From Sarcomyxa edulis (taxonomy: Eukaryota > Basidiomycota > Agaricomycetes > Agaricales > Mycenaceae), in contig QUOL01000007.1 of the NCBI GenBank assembly GCA_009761415.1, positions 1,364,001 through 1,428,000 on the forward strand: a stretch of DNA of 64,000 nucleotides, in the 5' to 3' direction. Shown piece after piece: positions 11,625 to 25,200 of the stretch. The first letter of the stretch is position 1. The number at the start of each line of letters is the position of its first letter. The notes beneath the pieces were generated by a model. The model was not told the origin of the DNA and searched no databases. It was given only the letters and a program-made list of their open reading frames with translations. The translations under genes and the position numbers were made by a program.

Positions 11625-14600
11625 ATGGATACTCATGCTTTCGCTTCCTTAGCTCACGTTCAGGTCCTCTTGATCCCAGTGGGCACGATTCATCAATCGG
11701 TATTCGAGAAATGCGCCGCAGAAATAAGGAGTTTCGATGATATACGACTGGGAGACGTACCTGCAGACCAGAAGGATGAGAAAGGTATCCGACCCTATCC
11801 TACTTCATAACGCGTTTAGTTGACATCTATTCTAGCGCGTTTTATGCCCAGTCCCCTTTCACCAGGACACCTTCACCTTAGCTTTCCATCTCATCCACCC
11901 CCATCTTCGCATGTCCCTCTTTCACTTCTACGACCCTCGCATTTTCCTCTAGCAGTCGTCGGGGTAGCCTCTTGCTCCAGCTCTCAACCCGATACCCTTT
12001 CCTCCATCCTTACCCAATTTAATGCACTTCTCTATGAACTATTCCCTCCAGGATCCATGTTTCCTTTAGCCAGGAACTGCTTTGTCTTCGAAGAAGGTGA
12101 CGGCAACCTCAACTTTGGAGACAATTTGCCTGGCGTAGTTGTCATTCCAAGCTTGATGGGCAACAAAAAGCTGTATATTGGAACTCTTCTTGCTGATTTA
12201 TGTTCTAATGTACTGGGCGAGTTTGGAGTTGTCGTACGTACTTTCACCTGCCCCGATAATAAATTACTTAGGCTTGAGATGACAGGTTCAAGCTCTAGAA
12301 AGTCCTCTAGGCAATGAATATCTGAATTCCTCCTTATTGCCTATATTACCTCCAATGTCAGAGCTACCTGCATCTCTCGATGGCAGATTCGACTCCTTCC
12401 CCCAGCTTTCCTCGCACAACAGTCAGCCAGAATTGATTAGGGCCAGCAGTACACCTCCCGTATCCAAGCGAAACTCTACTTTTCGGCAAACAACTCTCGG
12501 TGTCACGCCTCCAAAGAAGCGATCAAGTGGCATTGGAGCTGCATCATCGCACGGGCGATTAACGAAAGTGCTTGGTGATTTCTTTTTACTGGCAGGAAGA
12601 ACGGAGGATGCATATGTGTGGTATGATGTATATCGCACCGTATTGCCTTACGAATGTTCATTCATTATTTGTAGGTATTCTGAAGCTATAATATCGCTCA
12701 AAGCGTCCCAGGATCATGTTTGGCATGCCTCTGCATTGGAAGGAATGGCAACAATCGCAATCCTCGATGCATGGTCCGCTGGACATGGACTCGTATGTTA
12801 TCTTGTCATATCATGTTCTTGTGGGTTGTGCTTAGCTCCTTCCTCTCTTAGCAAACCTCCGGCGCTGCTATGAGAGAACCATGGACAGACGTTTCAGAGA
12901 AATTGTCTCAAGCCACCGCTCTGTACTACAAGGCGCCTTCAAATGACCCAGATCAGAATTACCCCCTTTTAGCATATCTATACTCTTACAGTGTTCTGCG
13001 CCACGCTTCCCTCCTTTTCGCCGTTTGGTCCGCTAAAGGATGGGGTCCTCTTGCATTCACGACCATGTTGCAACCCGGAGCAACACCCTATTTACCTCCC
13101 ACACTCTCGCACAGTACACGTAACTCTTGGGTACATCTTGAGCGATTGAGCTCTATCTCAGGTATCTCACGGACAGCTATTGCTGGTGTCCTTGCTCAAG
13201 CGCATGGCCCGTGGCTATTACATCTCGGGGCGCGAGAAAGAATAGCCATCTTGGAAACCACGGCCAGTCTTTATGCCTGTCTGGGATACAGACGCAAAGA
13301 GGCATACATATTACGCGAAGTCCTTGGTTGTGTTCTAGACCTTCTCGTATGCGGCCGTGAAGAGGACGGGTACTCCAAAAAATCCAACCTTCCTGGAATT
13401 CCTGGACTCGGCCTGAACCTCGATGGTCAGACAGGGAGCCGCGGAACCGTCGCGATCCGGCTGAGTGAAAGTACTGACGGTAATGACAGCATACTGAATC
13501 TCCTCAAGTATGTCTGCAAAGTACTTGGTATTGATCTTGATGCTGTGCGATTGGTGGAAGACGGTGTCGGCGATGATAAGGCACGTGACAGCGCCACAGA
13601 TGACTCCGACATATTCGACGTTCCCCATGGAACTTATGGTTGGCCTGAACTCCAAGTGGGTGTCATTCGTGAATCGGTGGCTGTTGCAGAAGCCTTACCC
13701 GGTGAGCTGCAAAATCTATTCCGATAACATGCTCCCGCTAATGGAATTCGTAGATTACTTGGCTGTGGCACAATTTGCGCTCTCTGCATTGAAGACTCTG
13801 CAATCAGTACTTGCGCCCAGCGACCAATATCATCTTTATTCGACCTCTTCCCGAGCTTTGGTAACTGCGCGACGGCGAGGCGAGACCAAATGCGTTGAGT
13901 ATTGGTCTGGAAAACCTGTCGTCAATATCACTCTTTCTCCGTACGTCTGTGATTTTAGTCTCCAAAATGACGGCATGTTTAATCTTATAAAGTTCAGGCT
14001 ACCTCTCGTTCGATTACCACTAGAAAAGCCTATGTCGACCCTTGCGACAAGGTCATCCGAAATTAATCCAGTCCTTCCTGGAGGGAAAGATCCTTTCTTG
14101 TATAATCCTAGAAAGGCTGCAGCAGAGGTAATACTCGAGATACTCATATTGGTATGGCCGTCTGACAAAAACTTGATCAGGGAAAAACATTAGTGGTCCA
14201 AAATGAGACCCTTGATTTTGTGGTCGTATTACAGAATCCATTCGTCTTTGATCTCGAGATACAGAGTTTAACACTAAGGTGCGAAGTCCTGCTCGTGTAT
14301 TATTACTTGGACATGACCCAAACCTGCCATTCAGCACGTCTGGTGTCAAGTTCGAATCAAAACCAGTCACTGTTGTTATACCCGCAAACTCTTTGCATTC
14401 AGTGACTCTTATAGGAAAGGCCGTAGAGACTGGTACCCTCACCATCAGAGGTTGTATTGTCAGAGCTCCTGGTGGAGCAGCTCGGGAGTTTATCTTGCCG
14501 TTGGCAACCGACGAGGAAGAGGAGCGATCATCACGAAGACGTAGTGCCTCGGCTTGCGAGATGGACCGTTCAAAATACTCTGGACTCGAATCATTACCTT

Positions 14601-16367
14601 GGGAAAGGCCAGAAAAGCGAAGCAGCACCCAATTGACCCCGCCTCCATCCGACAGCTTACAATTTCTGCAATGTAAAGTTGTCCCAGAGCAACCATTACT
14701 GCGAATAAGGCGGACATCCCTCACTCATGGTGCTGTCATGTTGTACGATGGTGAAATGTTAGTCGACATACTCTTGTTTGACGATGATTTTGCACTAACA
14801 CAATACCAAGGTCGAGTGTGCGCATCACTTTGGAAAATGTCTCCACGCTGCCAGTCGATTTCTTGAGATTGGCATTCGACGATTCCACTATCGCACCAGC
14901 CCAGCAGGCACTAGCGGATGGCGACCTCTCTGTTTTCGACACTTACGAAACGGAATACGACCTGATTAACAGGCCAGTGTTCTCGTGGAATAAGCAGGAT
15001 TTCTCCAAGATCGTTGCACCCGGAGAGAAAGTCACCGTGACCGTCAATTGTTTAGGAAAGGTTGGTTGGTAAGCGTATGGATTCCACCTTCTTGTATATT
15101 CTATCTGATGTTTCTGTTTAGCGTTAACGGCACGATGCATGTCTCCTATGCGTTTATACATCGACATCAAGACACTCTCCAGACGCCTCCAGATGTGTTC
15201 CATACTCGGCAGCTATCTTATCCCGTCATGGTCACTGTCTACCATATGCTTGAATGTCATGGAATGGACATCATTCCATTCCCTCCGTCAGTGAGTCCGG
15301 ACAATGATGACGTTAACAGCGTATCCCACGGACGAATGTCCTCATTACGAGTTGGTGGAGATGGTTGGTGTCTTTTCTCTATTGACGTACGAAATACGTA
15401 TGGTCTACCGTTCGAAGTGACATTCGAAAGAGTGCAAGAAGGTCCGTGAATTAGCCTATATACGGTACGCCCGTTTGTAGCTCTCGTTTCACCACAGATA
15501 CTGCTATGGGCAGCACTTCCACCACTGTCGCACCTGGGTCTACCTCTCGGTCAGTCTTTATGTATTGCTGCCGGACCTCTATGTTAAACTTTGGTCGTCA
15601 GAATCGTCATCCCCCTCAAGAAGTTCCTCCTCCCAGAGGATCAAGCTTCAAGAATTATTCCAACCCTCTCTGACAGGCAGTTCGTTGTCACGAAATCAAA
15701 CCTCACATCTGCAGAAGAGAAGGCACAGCGAGAACTATTTTGGTACCGAGAGGAGTTGTTCAAATGTGTGCGGGGCCATTGGCGCGAGGTAAGACATCTC
15801 ACTGGTTGTTTAGTGTAGGTCTGATGAATATCGTGTCGCAGGCCGGTGGCATACGATCGGGAGACCTGTCTTTAAGACAACAACGCTTAACTCTTCCCAT
15901 GCTGGAGACATTACGCACGGAGACTGCCCGGGTGCAGATGTCGCTTGTGCAGTATGACGCTGACGGGGAGATGGGAGCTCCAATTCCTCACCATGGTGGC
16001 AAATACCATCCCCCCCCGAACGAGTTTGTATACCTCCGAACGAAAGTCACCAACTTGTCAGGTAAAGACATCAGTCGTCAATTATGCCTTATTGTTACTC
16101 AACTTTCGCGGTGTAGCGTCGGCACTCATCCTCACTGCAGACTTGGGCTTCGACCCAGCAGAACACATCATTTATGAGGGAGTCTTATCGGATCTTCCGG
16201 TAGGCCACTTACAAAGTGGGGAATCTAGAGAGGTCGAAACGCCCCTCTGTTTCCTATCCTATGGGCGCTTTGAGCTTGCAGCGGAAGTACGAGCCTTGGA
16301 TCCCTCTCACATAGATAGCAGAGCCGGGTTCGGACATCTTGTCGTGGACGTGTTGGAGAACGAGTGA
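11625..16367 (+). CDS. TRS120: TRAPP II complex subunit Trs120 (TRAPPC9 family)
   Basis: Trs120 is a TRAPP II-specific subunit; the complex is a Rab exchange factor (Ypt31/32) acting at the trans-Golgi and endosomes. The start at 11625 gives an N-terminus with the family block FASLAHVQVLLIPVG; exon 1 ends at 11784 and resumes at 11836 in frame. The middle is helical (TPR-like). The C-terminal half carries the family's Ig-like beta region, including the QNPFVFDLEIQSL block near 14,230, and ends at 16367. At least eight introns of about 50-60 bases are visible. Span and order of conserved blocks match a full-length protein of roughly 1,350 residues. It converges on VPS55 with a 254-bp gap. Confidence 0.88.
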
Positions 16368-16621
16368 AAACGCATCTAGATCATACGTTATTCACTGTAC
16401 GAAGCAAACTGTTGACCCTGGCTCCGCGTAGGGTATACAGAGAGAGTTCGGTCTCTAGCTCGGGCGTGCCCCCGCGTCACACCTTCCAGGAGTAGATTAT
16501 AATGTCGAAACGCCCTTGGTCGTTCCTAGACGTAATACCTGCACACAGATAGTACACCCGTTATATTTTATAATCCATACAGTCCATTTTGCACATGTAA
16601 TGCTAGGTAGCAGCATGGGTA

Positions 16622-17175
16622 TCAATCAAACTCTGAATCTTCCTGTTTAAAGGCGGCGGAATACGCTAATATCGTTCCATAGACTAACCTAGAGGGAATT
16701 GAGAAAGTTTGACAAAGAATAGGATAAAACACGACGCACCCTCCACCGACGATAGACATGGTGCACGCACTCGTAGTGATGACTTCTGAGTGAGCCAACA
16801 CGATTGGGAAGGCAAATCCTGTTACTACGATGCCAGCCGTCAGGAAACGACCAAAATCGACCGGTGCTGAGCTTTCAGGCCCAGAGAATTCGTCTGAACC
16901 GCAATGAGAGAAGAGGGCATTTGGTAGTGGGGCGAGCACAAATGTTAATGCTAGATACATTTTCGGTAAGCTGTCAATCATTTGGGCTGTTCAAAGATAC
17001 GAACCGACAAGTAGGGGCAGCCAATTCTGCCACAGAGCACAAGAGAGGATGATCAACAAGAACCCAACGGCGAGCACGAACGAAAGGAGGATGACGGCTG
17101 CGATGCAAAGTTGAGTTCAGTACATCAACTTGGCCAGTGAATTAGCGTGTCTTTACTTTTGAGCCCTGCTGGCAT
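16622..17175 (-). CDS. VPS55: Vacuolar protein sorting protein Vps55 (LEPROT family)
   Basis: Four exons: 17175-17157, 17097-17005, 16950 to about 16732, and a last exon ending at 16622, all in frame. The product is a small four-span membrane protein of about 130 residues. Vps55 acts with Vps68 in late endosome to vacuole transport and resembles the animal leptin receptor overlapping transcript. Diagnostic blocks are LTFVLAPLPNALF, CGSDEF, the GIVVTGFAFPIVLAHSEVI segment and SIVGGGLVYGT, the last formed only after removal of an intron beginning GTGCGT. The starting exon is only 19 bases. Length and topology match the family, so I am confident. Confidence 0.93.
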
Positions 17176-17485
17176 GGCTAGCGTTCACAAAGATACGACT
17201 ATGTACTTGAGTTTCTGGGGAGGATTGACGTTCAGGACGTTCTGAAGGCGGATGGCATCAGTTGGAAGTTACACAACCGTGACAACGACTGCGCCGCAAG
17301 TTGGACTCGAAACATGCAGAATAATGATAAGATGGAGGAAAACCGGGTTGACATGGTATAGAAAGTACTACTGTAGATAAAACACAGAGTTCTAAGTATT
17401 ATGGATACAGACAGCATTAATGATTAACGGAAAACGAAACATGTAAGATAGTACCAGAGTCTCAAGTACATGTACTTGACCATCA
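17176..17485. other. Intergenic, VPS55 5' side and kinesin-5 3' side
   Basis: 310 bp holding the VPS55 promoter and the 3' untranslated region of the kinesin-5 gene. No further gene or repeat seen. Confidence 0.5.
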
Positions 17486-20400
17486 TTATGGACGAGCCCT
17501 CTTCGACGCTCTACTTGCGGTTCGAACGTTGTTCACCCGCGAATCCGTCAAGGTACCCGATTTCTGCACGGGCACCGCGTTTTTCTTGATTGCAATCGAA
17601 TTCCGCGAGATAGGCCGAGCTGACAGTGATGATGACGAGGAGGCCATAGAGTCCACGGTGCTAAAATTGTCTGGGACGTTGACTCCGTCGAGAATCATCA
17701 TCCCGTCCTCGTCCTCGTCCTCGTCCTCGTCCTGATCATCGGGTAGAGGGAGATGTTCAGCTACGAACGTATCGCTTCCAACATTGGATACGCCCTTCCC
17801 TCTCCATTCTTTCAAAAGAACATCTCGGCCCTTGGTCAACTCCCACTGGTCCACATACTTCCACGCGCGTTTCTTCGGTGTCGAGCCAGTAGTTGGGTCT
17901 TCTTTCGCCCCTTCTACTAGAAGCGTCTCTGTCGTCCGAAGAACCGTCGACAATTGCGTAGCCGCAGAACTATGGAATGTTTCGGTGGCATTGACAAGGT
18001 CCTCGGTCTGCCGAGCAATACATTAGGACATTGAATATCATGGCATGTAGTGAATGTACTGACCTCTGATTCAACACGTCCGACAGCCAGTCCGATGTTA
18101 CTCGAAGTGGAGGCAACACCGTCTTTCAGGTGATGGAAGTTAGACTGGACGTCAACAGCCATAGCATCCATGGCCTCTAATCTCGCCCTCTTTGCCCGAC
18201 CATGCGTTTCAAATGCTAGAGGAAGAAATGCATCAGTGATCGGTTTGAGTCATGTACCACATAACTCACCATCAGAACAGGTTGCGTTCATGGCTTTCGT
18301 TTGTTTCTGTACCTGGGTCGAGTATGTCCTTATCGAACCCGAGACAGATGTTTCCATGTCTGTCAGCTTATCGCTGAAGGTCGTCGAAGCAGCACTTAGG
18401 GCCTGAGAATGAAAACAGTCATGTTTAGATCGTGTGTCAATTGAATCTATTGTACTCACCTTTAGCGCCCCATCCCTAGTCCTCTTTCCCTCCCCACCCG
18501 TGGACTTGACGGTAACCGCCATATCCTTACCGATTTTGTCCATGGCATCTACTGTCTGCGCGTGCTTGCCAGCAAGCGCCTCCATCTCCTCCTCACCTTC
18601 TTCATTACCAGATCGAATGAGCTCAACAGCTTCGCGCAAGCCCTTATCTCTCTCCTTCGTAAACTCTCCTAGCAATCCAGAAACCCTCATAATCAACTGG
18701 TCCTTGGCCTTGTCCGCCTCAATCTTCTGAGTTGTCACCAAAGCCACCAGCGCCTCATTCTGCGTTCTCAATCGCTCAATTTCCTTGGTCGCTGCGCCCT
18801 CCACCAGATCTTTCGCTTGCGCCAAGGACTTGCACTCCGAGTCAACGTACTCCCCTGTCGCACGAACGCTGTTCTCGATAATTGTTCCCATACTTTTTAA
18901 TGCCTTTTCCACCGTTGAGAAACCCTCCAGACCAGCAAGCTCTACCTCTTGACACAGGGTATTACAAGTCTTGGTCAGACTTTCTCCCCATCTACCGAAT
19001 CCGGTCTTGAATGTCTCGTGTGTTTCTTTCACGACGGTCTGCACAACTGATAATGCCTCGCCTTCTGCAACGTCTCTGGATTGGATGGACGAGAGGGCTT
19101 CTTGAATACGGAGTAGTTGTTGGTCTATACGTTTGGAATGAGAGGCAAGGGCTTCGAGTTCCTTGGTCTCAAACTCCTTTGCCTCTGTTCGGAGCTGGTA
19201 GGTATGCTGTGATGAGGTCTTGACGAATTCTTCTAGTTCTTGCGAGAGTGTCGTGGTTTCGGATGTTATGGTGCTGCCATGGGTCAGGACTGCTTTAGAA
19301 TTCGATTTGAAGACAGCCGTTTTACGATCTAAGGAGACGCTTCAGTTAGCTATCAAATCGCTGACTTGAAATGGGCCAAAACTTACGCAGCGCGTCAAAC
19401 AGTCCTGTTATGTCACGAATACTTTCCTTGGCCGTCTTCCTCAACCCGATTGCTACATCGTCCAGAACCTCCTCAGTTTCCTGGTGCGCCTCTCTCACCA
19501 CAACCTCTTCCTCGAGCGCCACTTTGACTACCCTAAGCTCTCTTTTCTTCGCCTCAAGCACATCCTCCGTCTGCTTCAGCTTCTCCCTCGTGTCCTTCAG
19601 CTCCCCATCCCTTTTCTTCAACAGCGCAATACTTTGTTCATACTCATCCCTTACCCCCCGCATCTGGTTCTCTACAATCTCAACCTGCTTCTTCGCTTCC
19701 TCCAACTCCGTCTGCTTCAGTTCCTGCTCAGCACTGAGCTGGATCCACGTCTCTTCGGAAAAGAAGATCCCATTCTTCTCCCGAGCAGCCAACACGTCTG
19801 CTTTGAGTCGTTCGATCTCGGCTACGTACTCTTTGAGAAGGGAGTTCCTAGACATGCGTTGGTTGAGCTCGGGTTTGTTACGAATGGATTTAGCGCGCAT
19901 GGCATAGTCTAGTGTCGAGAGTGTTTCTTCCATGTTGGAACGTGCAGGGGAGATGGTGGCGATGATACATGTCTTGGTGCGACCTCCCAGAGAGTCTTGG
20001 AGGAGGCGCGTAAGTTTGGATTCCCTACGTCAAGAAAAGTCAGAAGGAGATTCGTGGTAAGAACACCCTTAGGCCGTACCGGTAAGGAACATGAGAAGAC
20101 TTGTCAACAAGAGCGTTGATGACCCTTCCCAGAGTCAATAAACTCTGATTAATCATTCCCGCTTCCCTGGCTCTCTTGTTTTCTGCACCCGATCTCCCAA
20201 TGTTCTCCGACCCAGCCAGATCCACCAAATTAAGTTTACCTACTCTGAGCAAATCGTCTCCAATACCCGTCGTGGTCTTCTCTTTGATATGAATGGTGAT
20301 CGAGAAAACGGAATGCGAACGACTGGAATGATCATTGAACTTGGTGGCCGCAATTTGTCGGCGTTGACTTCCTTTAGTAAGGAGCCCCAACGCGTCTTGC

Positions 20401-21271
20401 GAATCTTTGACGTTGACTTCCTCTAGACCCTGGATGAAGACACCTTGTTTGTTCGCGTCATCGAAGATTTTCATGCCTCCACTGTTCTCAGACGCGTTCC
20501 GACTTGTGGAGTCTTTCGCCATACCCATACCCATGGGTTGGATGGTACCCTGTGGCGCAGATAGGTCGTTGGAGAGAAGGTCACGGAGTTCTTCGTTGTA
20601 GAGTTCAATGTATGAGATTTTGACGCTGTAATCTGTGTTGGAGGTTTCGAGCCAGTGGAACAGACGGAATAGAACGCGAGGGATCATGCCTGCGTTGGCG
20701 GATGGGTTGCCCATGGGTGTTGGTGTTAGATCACCTTGCATCGTGTACCTATAGGTTGATTAGGGTAAGGTAGAGGATATGGTGGGGTGACATACGTTTT
20801 TCCCGTTCCTGTCTGACCGTACGCGAAGAGGGTACAATTGTAACCCATAAGGACTTCGTCGAGCATTGGACTGACGACGTCGTGGTATATCATGGCTTGG
20901 TCTGCCTCTGGGCCAAAGACCAGATCGAAAGGGTATGTACGTACGGGGGGTAGAGTGACTATTCCGAGACTAGATATGGGTGCTGAAGTTTCGATGGAGA
21001 CTTCGCGACTCTTTGCTCCGGTTGAGCTGACGATGATGGGTGAGTTGTCTTGAACTTCGCGTTCTGAACGACGCCTGCATCGTATGACGACCTGAATGTT
21101 AGTTTCTGCGTCTGGGGTGTGTGATGTTGTTCTTGGAGTGGATTCTGTTGGTGGCCGGGGTTGTTTTGCGAGAACTGAGCGTGCTCTGGGTACTGGGAGG
21201 TTTGGAGGTGGCATCTGGTTTGCTGAAGATCCGAGTCTTGCTCGCGATGATCCTGGACGACGAAGGGCCAT
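17486..21271 (-). CDS. Kinesin-5 (BimC/Cin8/Eg5) mitotic motor
   Basis: Plus-end-directed tetrameric kinesin that slides antiparallel spindle microtubules apart. The start at 21271 gives a 55-residue Ser/Pro-rich head before the motor domain. The motor has the P-loop GQTGTGKT at residues 152-159, a switch I with HSSRSH, and DLAGSE in switch II, plus the kinesin-5 hallmark [11 protein letters not shown] long coiled-coil stalk follows. The tail holds the BimC box, STPKKRAW at about 17,880, whose threonine is the expected CDK1 site that targets the motor to the spindle. At least five introns were seen; the first splits the codon after the P-loop and the second rejoins as RESKLTR. An acidic (DE)n tract is encoded by a six-base repeat near 17,705-17,732. 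The total of about 1,170 residues is normal for the family. Confidence 0.95.
17705..17732. repeat. Coding hexanucleotide repeat in kinesin-5 tail
   Basis: About four and a half copies of CCTCGT on the plus strand, read on the minus strand as alternating Asp-Glu. A likely length-variable acidic spacer after the BimC box. Confidence 0.8.
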
Positions 21272-21465
21272 GGCTGGTATACCTACTAGTTGCCTACTAG
21301 GATAATCTGTGGTGTTAGTCTGCCTGTTGGTGAGATCGCGTTAGAGGAGAATGCAGAATTTAGCAGATGGTTGATTTCGCGTTGCTGATCACGTGGCGGC
21401 ATTATTATTTAATTTGTTAATTTTAGATCCAACAGCTCTCTCTCTCTCTCTCCAACTCACCAGCC
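21272..21465. promoter_or_regulatory. Divergent promoter between kinesin-5 and ELF1
   Basis: 194 bp between start codons. A (CT)n tract at about 21,437-21,452 lies just upstream of the ELF1 ATG, typical of fungal pyrimidine-rich leaders. Confidence 0.5.
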
Positions 21466-21914
21466 ATGGGCAAAAGAAAAAAGTCTTCACGCAAGCCTGC
21501 CCCGTCCAGGCAGAAGGTTCCTCTAGGTGCGCACCAGTCTATCTATGCATCCAGGATTCATCTCACATCGACTTCCAGACACCGCGTTTCAATGCATTTT
21601 CTGCCAACATGACAAGTCTGTCACCGTTAGACTCGACAGGAAGGAGGGTGTAGCTCAGTTGGTCTGCAGAGTATGTGACCAGCGCTACCAGAGTAAAGTG
21701 AACCGTGAGTGCCACATTTCTCATCGTGGCCATTGCGTTGACTGACCCCTCTGCAGATCTTACAGAACCGATCGATATATATTCAGAGTGGATAGATGCT
21801 GCAGATGCTGCTCAGCGAGAAGAGCAGGTTGTTCGTCGAGATCGTCCCCCCGCATCCTCTTCTACTCGTCCCGCTCCAGCACGACACTCCGTTGACAGCG
21901 ACGACGACGAGTAG
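21466..21914 (+). CDS. ELF1: Transcription elongation factor Elf1 (ELOF1 family)
   Basis: Small zinc-ribbon protein that travels with elongating RNA polymerase II and helps passage through nucleosomes and transcription-coupled repair. The ATG at 21466 gives the invariant MGKRKKSSRK basic start. The first intron splits the codon before TAFQC. The zinc ribbon is CIFC and, 20 or so residues later, CRVC, followed after the second intron by HLTEPIDIYSEW, the signature of the family. The C-terminal tail is Ser/Pro-rich and ends in an acidic DDDE run, as in other fungal members. Three exons, about 113 residues. It lies between the two kinesin genes and shares its promoter region with kinesin-5. Confidence 0.95.
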
Positions 21915-22264
21915 ATGTATCTTTTCCTTTCGTATCCTAGTTCAAGTTGTAGCAACTGTATAATAATCGCATCCTTTTGGGCTAGTGCCAGTGTATATTT
22001 CGGTACCTACATGTATCCTGCCTTGTCCAGCGCCTGAATGTGAAATAATAAAATCGGAAGCCTCCGTTTCTCCCCCAAGCAACGCGGCAACAAATCCAAA
22101 TATCCTGAATCTCGCAAAGTCTTTCATCTCCTTTCACGACATACTTCACAATCCATTTGCCTTACGCCCGACGCTTACGCCCATTTGGTACTAGTGGCCT
22201 TTGCACTTGCCTCTCTTTTTTTCTTTTTCTAGAGTAGACTGCCTCTGGAGCTGCGGCTGCCACC
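21915..22264. other. Intergenic, ELF1 3' end and kinesin-1 promoter
   Basis: 350 bp. A T/C-rich tract (about 22,204-22,232) precedes the kinesin-1 ATG, as expected for a fungal 5' leader. No other feature seen. Confidence 0.5.
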
Positions 22265-25200
22265 ATGGCAAGTACCAACAACATCAAGGTCGTTTGTCGG
22301 TGCGTTTACACCTACTCTCCTCCTTTTATCGCCTCTCAAATCTATTTCCTACAGATTTCGACCCACCAACGCGATTGAAGCTCGCGAGGGTGGTGAAATA
22401 GTCGTATCCTTTGATGAGAACCTTCAGACTGTCCAGATGCGTTCAACGCAATTGGGTTCCGGACCAGAGAAGGATGGCTTTACGTTTGACAGGGTATTCC
22501 CGATGGGTACAAAGCAGGCAGAAGTGTTCGACTATGGTGTTAAAGAGTGAGTATTCGTCGTATACACTGTGTGATGAGGATACTGATTATAATGCTATAT
22601 AGTATCGTGGCCGGTGAGACTAGAGTCGCGTGTAGCTATCGATAGTACTGACATATCTGTAGATGTTCTCGACGGATACAATGGTACAGTTTTCGCATAC
22701 GGTCAGACAGGTAGTGGAAAGACGTTCACGATGATGGTCGGTGCCGCCTTCGCGATCTTATTCTAACATCCACTCACTCTTATTTCAAGGGAGCGGATAT
22801 TGACTCGGACGATCTCAAGGGTATTATACCCCGGATAACAGAACAGATATTCCAATCGATTATCGAGAGTGACGCGCATCTGGAGTATCTCGTCAAAGTC
22901 TCGTATATGGAAATCTATTTGGAGAAGATCAGAGATCTGCTTGCACGTACGCATCAAATCGAGATATTCCTGTCATCCACGACTCGGCGCTAATTCATTC
23001 TCACAGCTCAGAATGATAACCTCCAAGTACATGAGGAGAAGTCGAAAGGAGTCTACGTGAAAAATCTTTCCGATTATTATGTTAGCAGTGCCCGGGAAGT
23101 ATACGAAATCATGCGTACAGGTGGTGCTGCTCGTGTAGTCACATCGACTAGTGAGTTATATGTCTCCTGATAGCTACGAACACGCTGATGACGCGTCGTG
23201 CAGACATGAATGCTGAATCATCGCGATCGCATTCTATTTTCCTGATTAGCATCCAGCAGCGGAATACCGAGACAGGCGGACAGAAGACAGGAAATCTCTA
23301 TCTAGTGGATTTAGCTGGGTCCGAGAAAGTAGGAAAGACTGGTGCCTCGGGACAAACACTCGAGGAAGCCAAGAAGATCAATAAATCTCTATCTGCTCTC
23401 GGAATGGTCATCAACGCTCTAACCGACACCAAGGTATGTTACACCAACACAGTTCTCGGATACATTTCTTTTTGACTCATTCATCCCTACTCATATAGGC
23501 CAAACACATCCCATACCGTGATTCGAAGCTGACACGAATCTTGCAAGAATCCCTCGGAGGTAACTCACGTACGACCCTCATCATCAACTGTTCCCCGTCA
23601 TCATACAACGAAGCTGAAACGCTTGGAACCCTCCGTTTCGGTATCCGTGCTAAATCTATCAAGAACAGCGCCCGCGTCAACGCGGAACTGTCACCTCTCG
23701 AACTCAAGGGACTACTCCAGAAAGCCCAGCTTGCCAATACATCGCATCAGAAGTATATTGCTGCACTCGAAGCAGAGTTGGCGATTTGGCGGTCTGGTGG
23801 ACATGTCGAACAGTCGGAATGGGCTGTTAGCGGTAAGACGGGTGCTGCTGGGGCTGCTGCTGCTGCTGCTTCGGCGAAGAGGTCCGCCGCGGCTTCGCCC
23901 ACGCCCTCGACGCCTGTACTGCCGAGCTCGCGAAGCATGACACCTGTCATCCCTGCTATTGAAGGGTTGAGGGGTGACATTGACAGCCGACCACAAACGC
24001 CGACTGTGGTCGGGTTGGACAAGGATGAGAGGGATGATTTCTTGAAGAGGGAGAATGAGTTGAGCGATGCTTTGGCGGAGAAGGAGAGTGCTCTCGTCGC
24101 TGCCGGAAAACTCGTTGTTGAGTTGAAGGAGGAACTCGGGTTCTTGAAGGAGCAAGAGGAGTCGGTCAGCAAGGAGAACAAGGCCATGTCGACTCAGCTC
24201 AATGAGTTGAGGCTGCAAGTAGAGAGGCTGGATTATGATAATAAAGAGGGGGTTATTACTATTGACATTCTCAAGGAGCAGAACCAGGATGCGAAGAGCG
24301 AGTTGGAGGAGTTGAAGGCGAAGATTGCGGAATTGAAGACGGCTCAGAAAGATGCCTCCGCAGAGGACAGAGAGAAACGAAAGCAGGAGAAGATGGCTAT
24401 GATGATGGCCAAGTTTGATACAGTTCGTTTCATTATTTTATGTCGTGACTGTCGTGCTGATTATTTTTGTTCTCTCCCATAGCAAGGCGCGTTCTCTGAG
24501 AAGGATGAACAACTGCGACAGCTCCTGGCCAAACTAGACAGCATAGATGCGGTTGGATCATTGTCACCTGACGATCTTACTGCTATTAGGCGGCAGTTAT
24601 CTGAGGGCCAGACTTTGGTCCGAGAGACTGTTGACCGATTGAGACAGAGTCAGGAGGAGAACGAGATTATCACTCGGAGAAGGGACGAGTTGGAAGCGCG
24701 AGTTGCGGCGCTCGAGGCCGAGTACGAGGAGCTTTTAGGTTTGTTTCTTTTTCTTTTTGGACTGCTTGCTCGAGCGGATCTATTGAACATGATCCTTCAG
24801 AGAAAACCATTCATGACGAGGAGACAAGTAATGTCGACCTCGCTGAGTCTATGACAGATCTCAAGGTACTTTGCTATTCAGCATAGACAAGATTTGACCG
24901 CTGACTTGATTTCGACTCGTAGAACAAACTTGAAGCGCAATATGCCGCCAGGCGCGATGCTCACATAAGCGAGGTTTCTGATCTCAAACAACAACTCGAA
25001 CTGAAGAGCAACGAGGTGCGAAGCCTCAACGCTTCGATTGATAGCCTCAAGAGCGTCAACGAGGAGCTGAAGGTATGGACCGCTTTGTTTATATCCCCGG
25101 TCATTTATGACTTACTACTTTCCAAAATTACAAAATCTAGCGTGCATTTGCCGTAACATCCGCTGGTATCGAAGGAGGCAAGAACCTAGCTGAGAGTGCT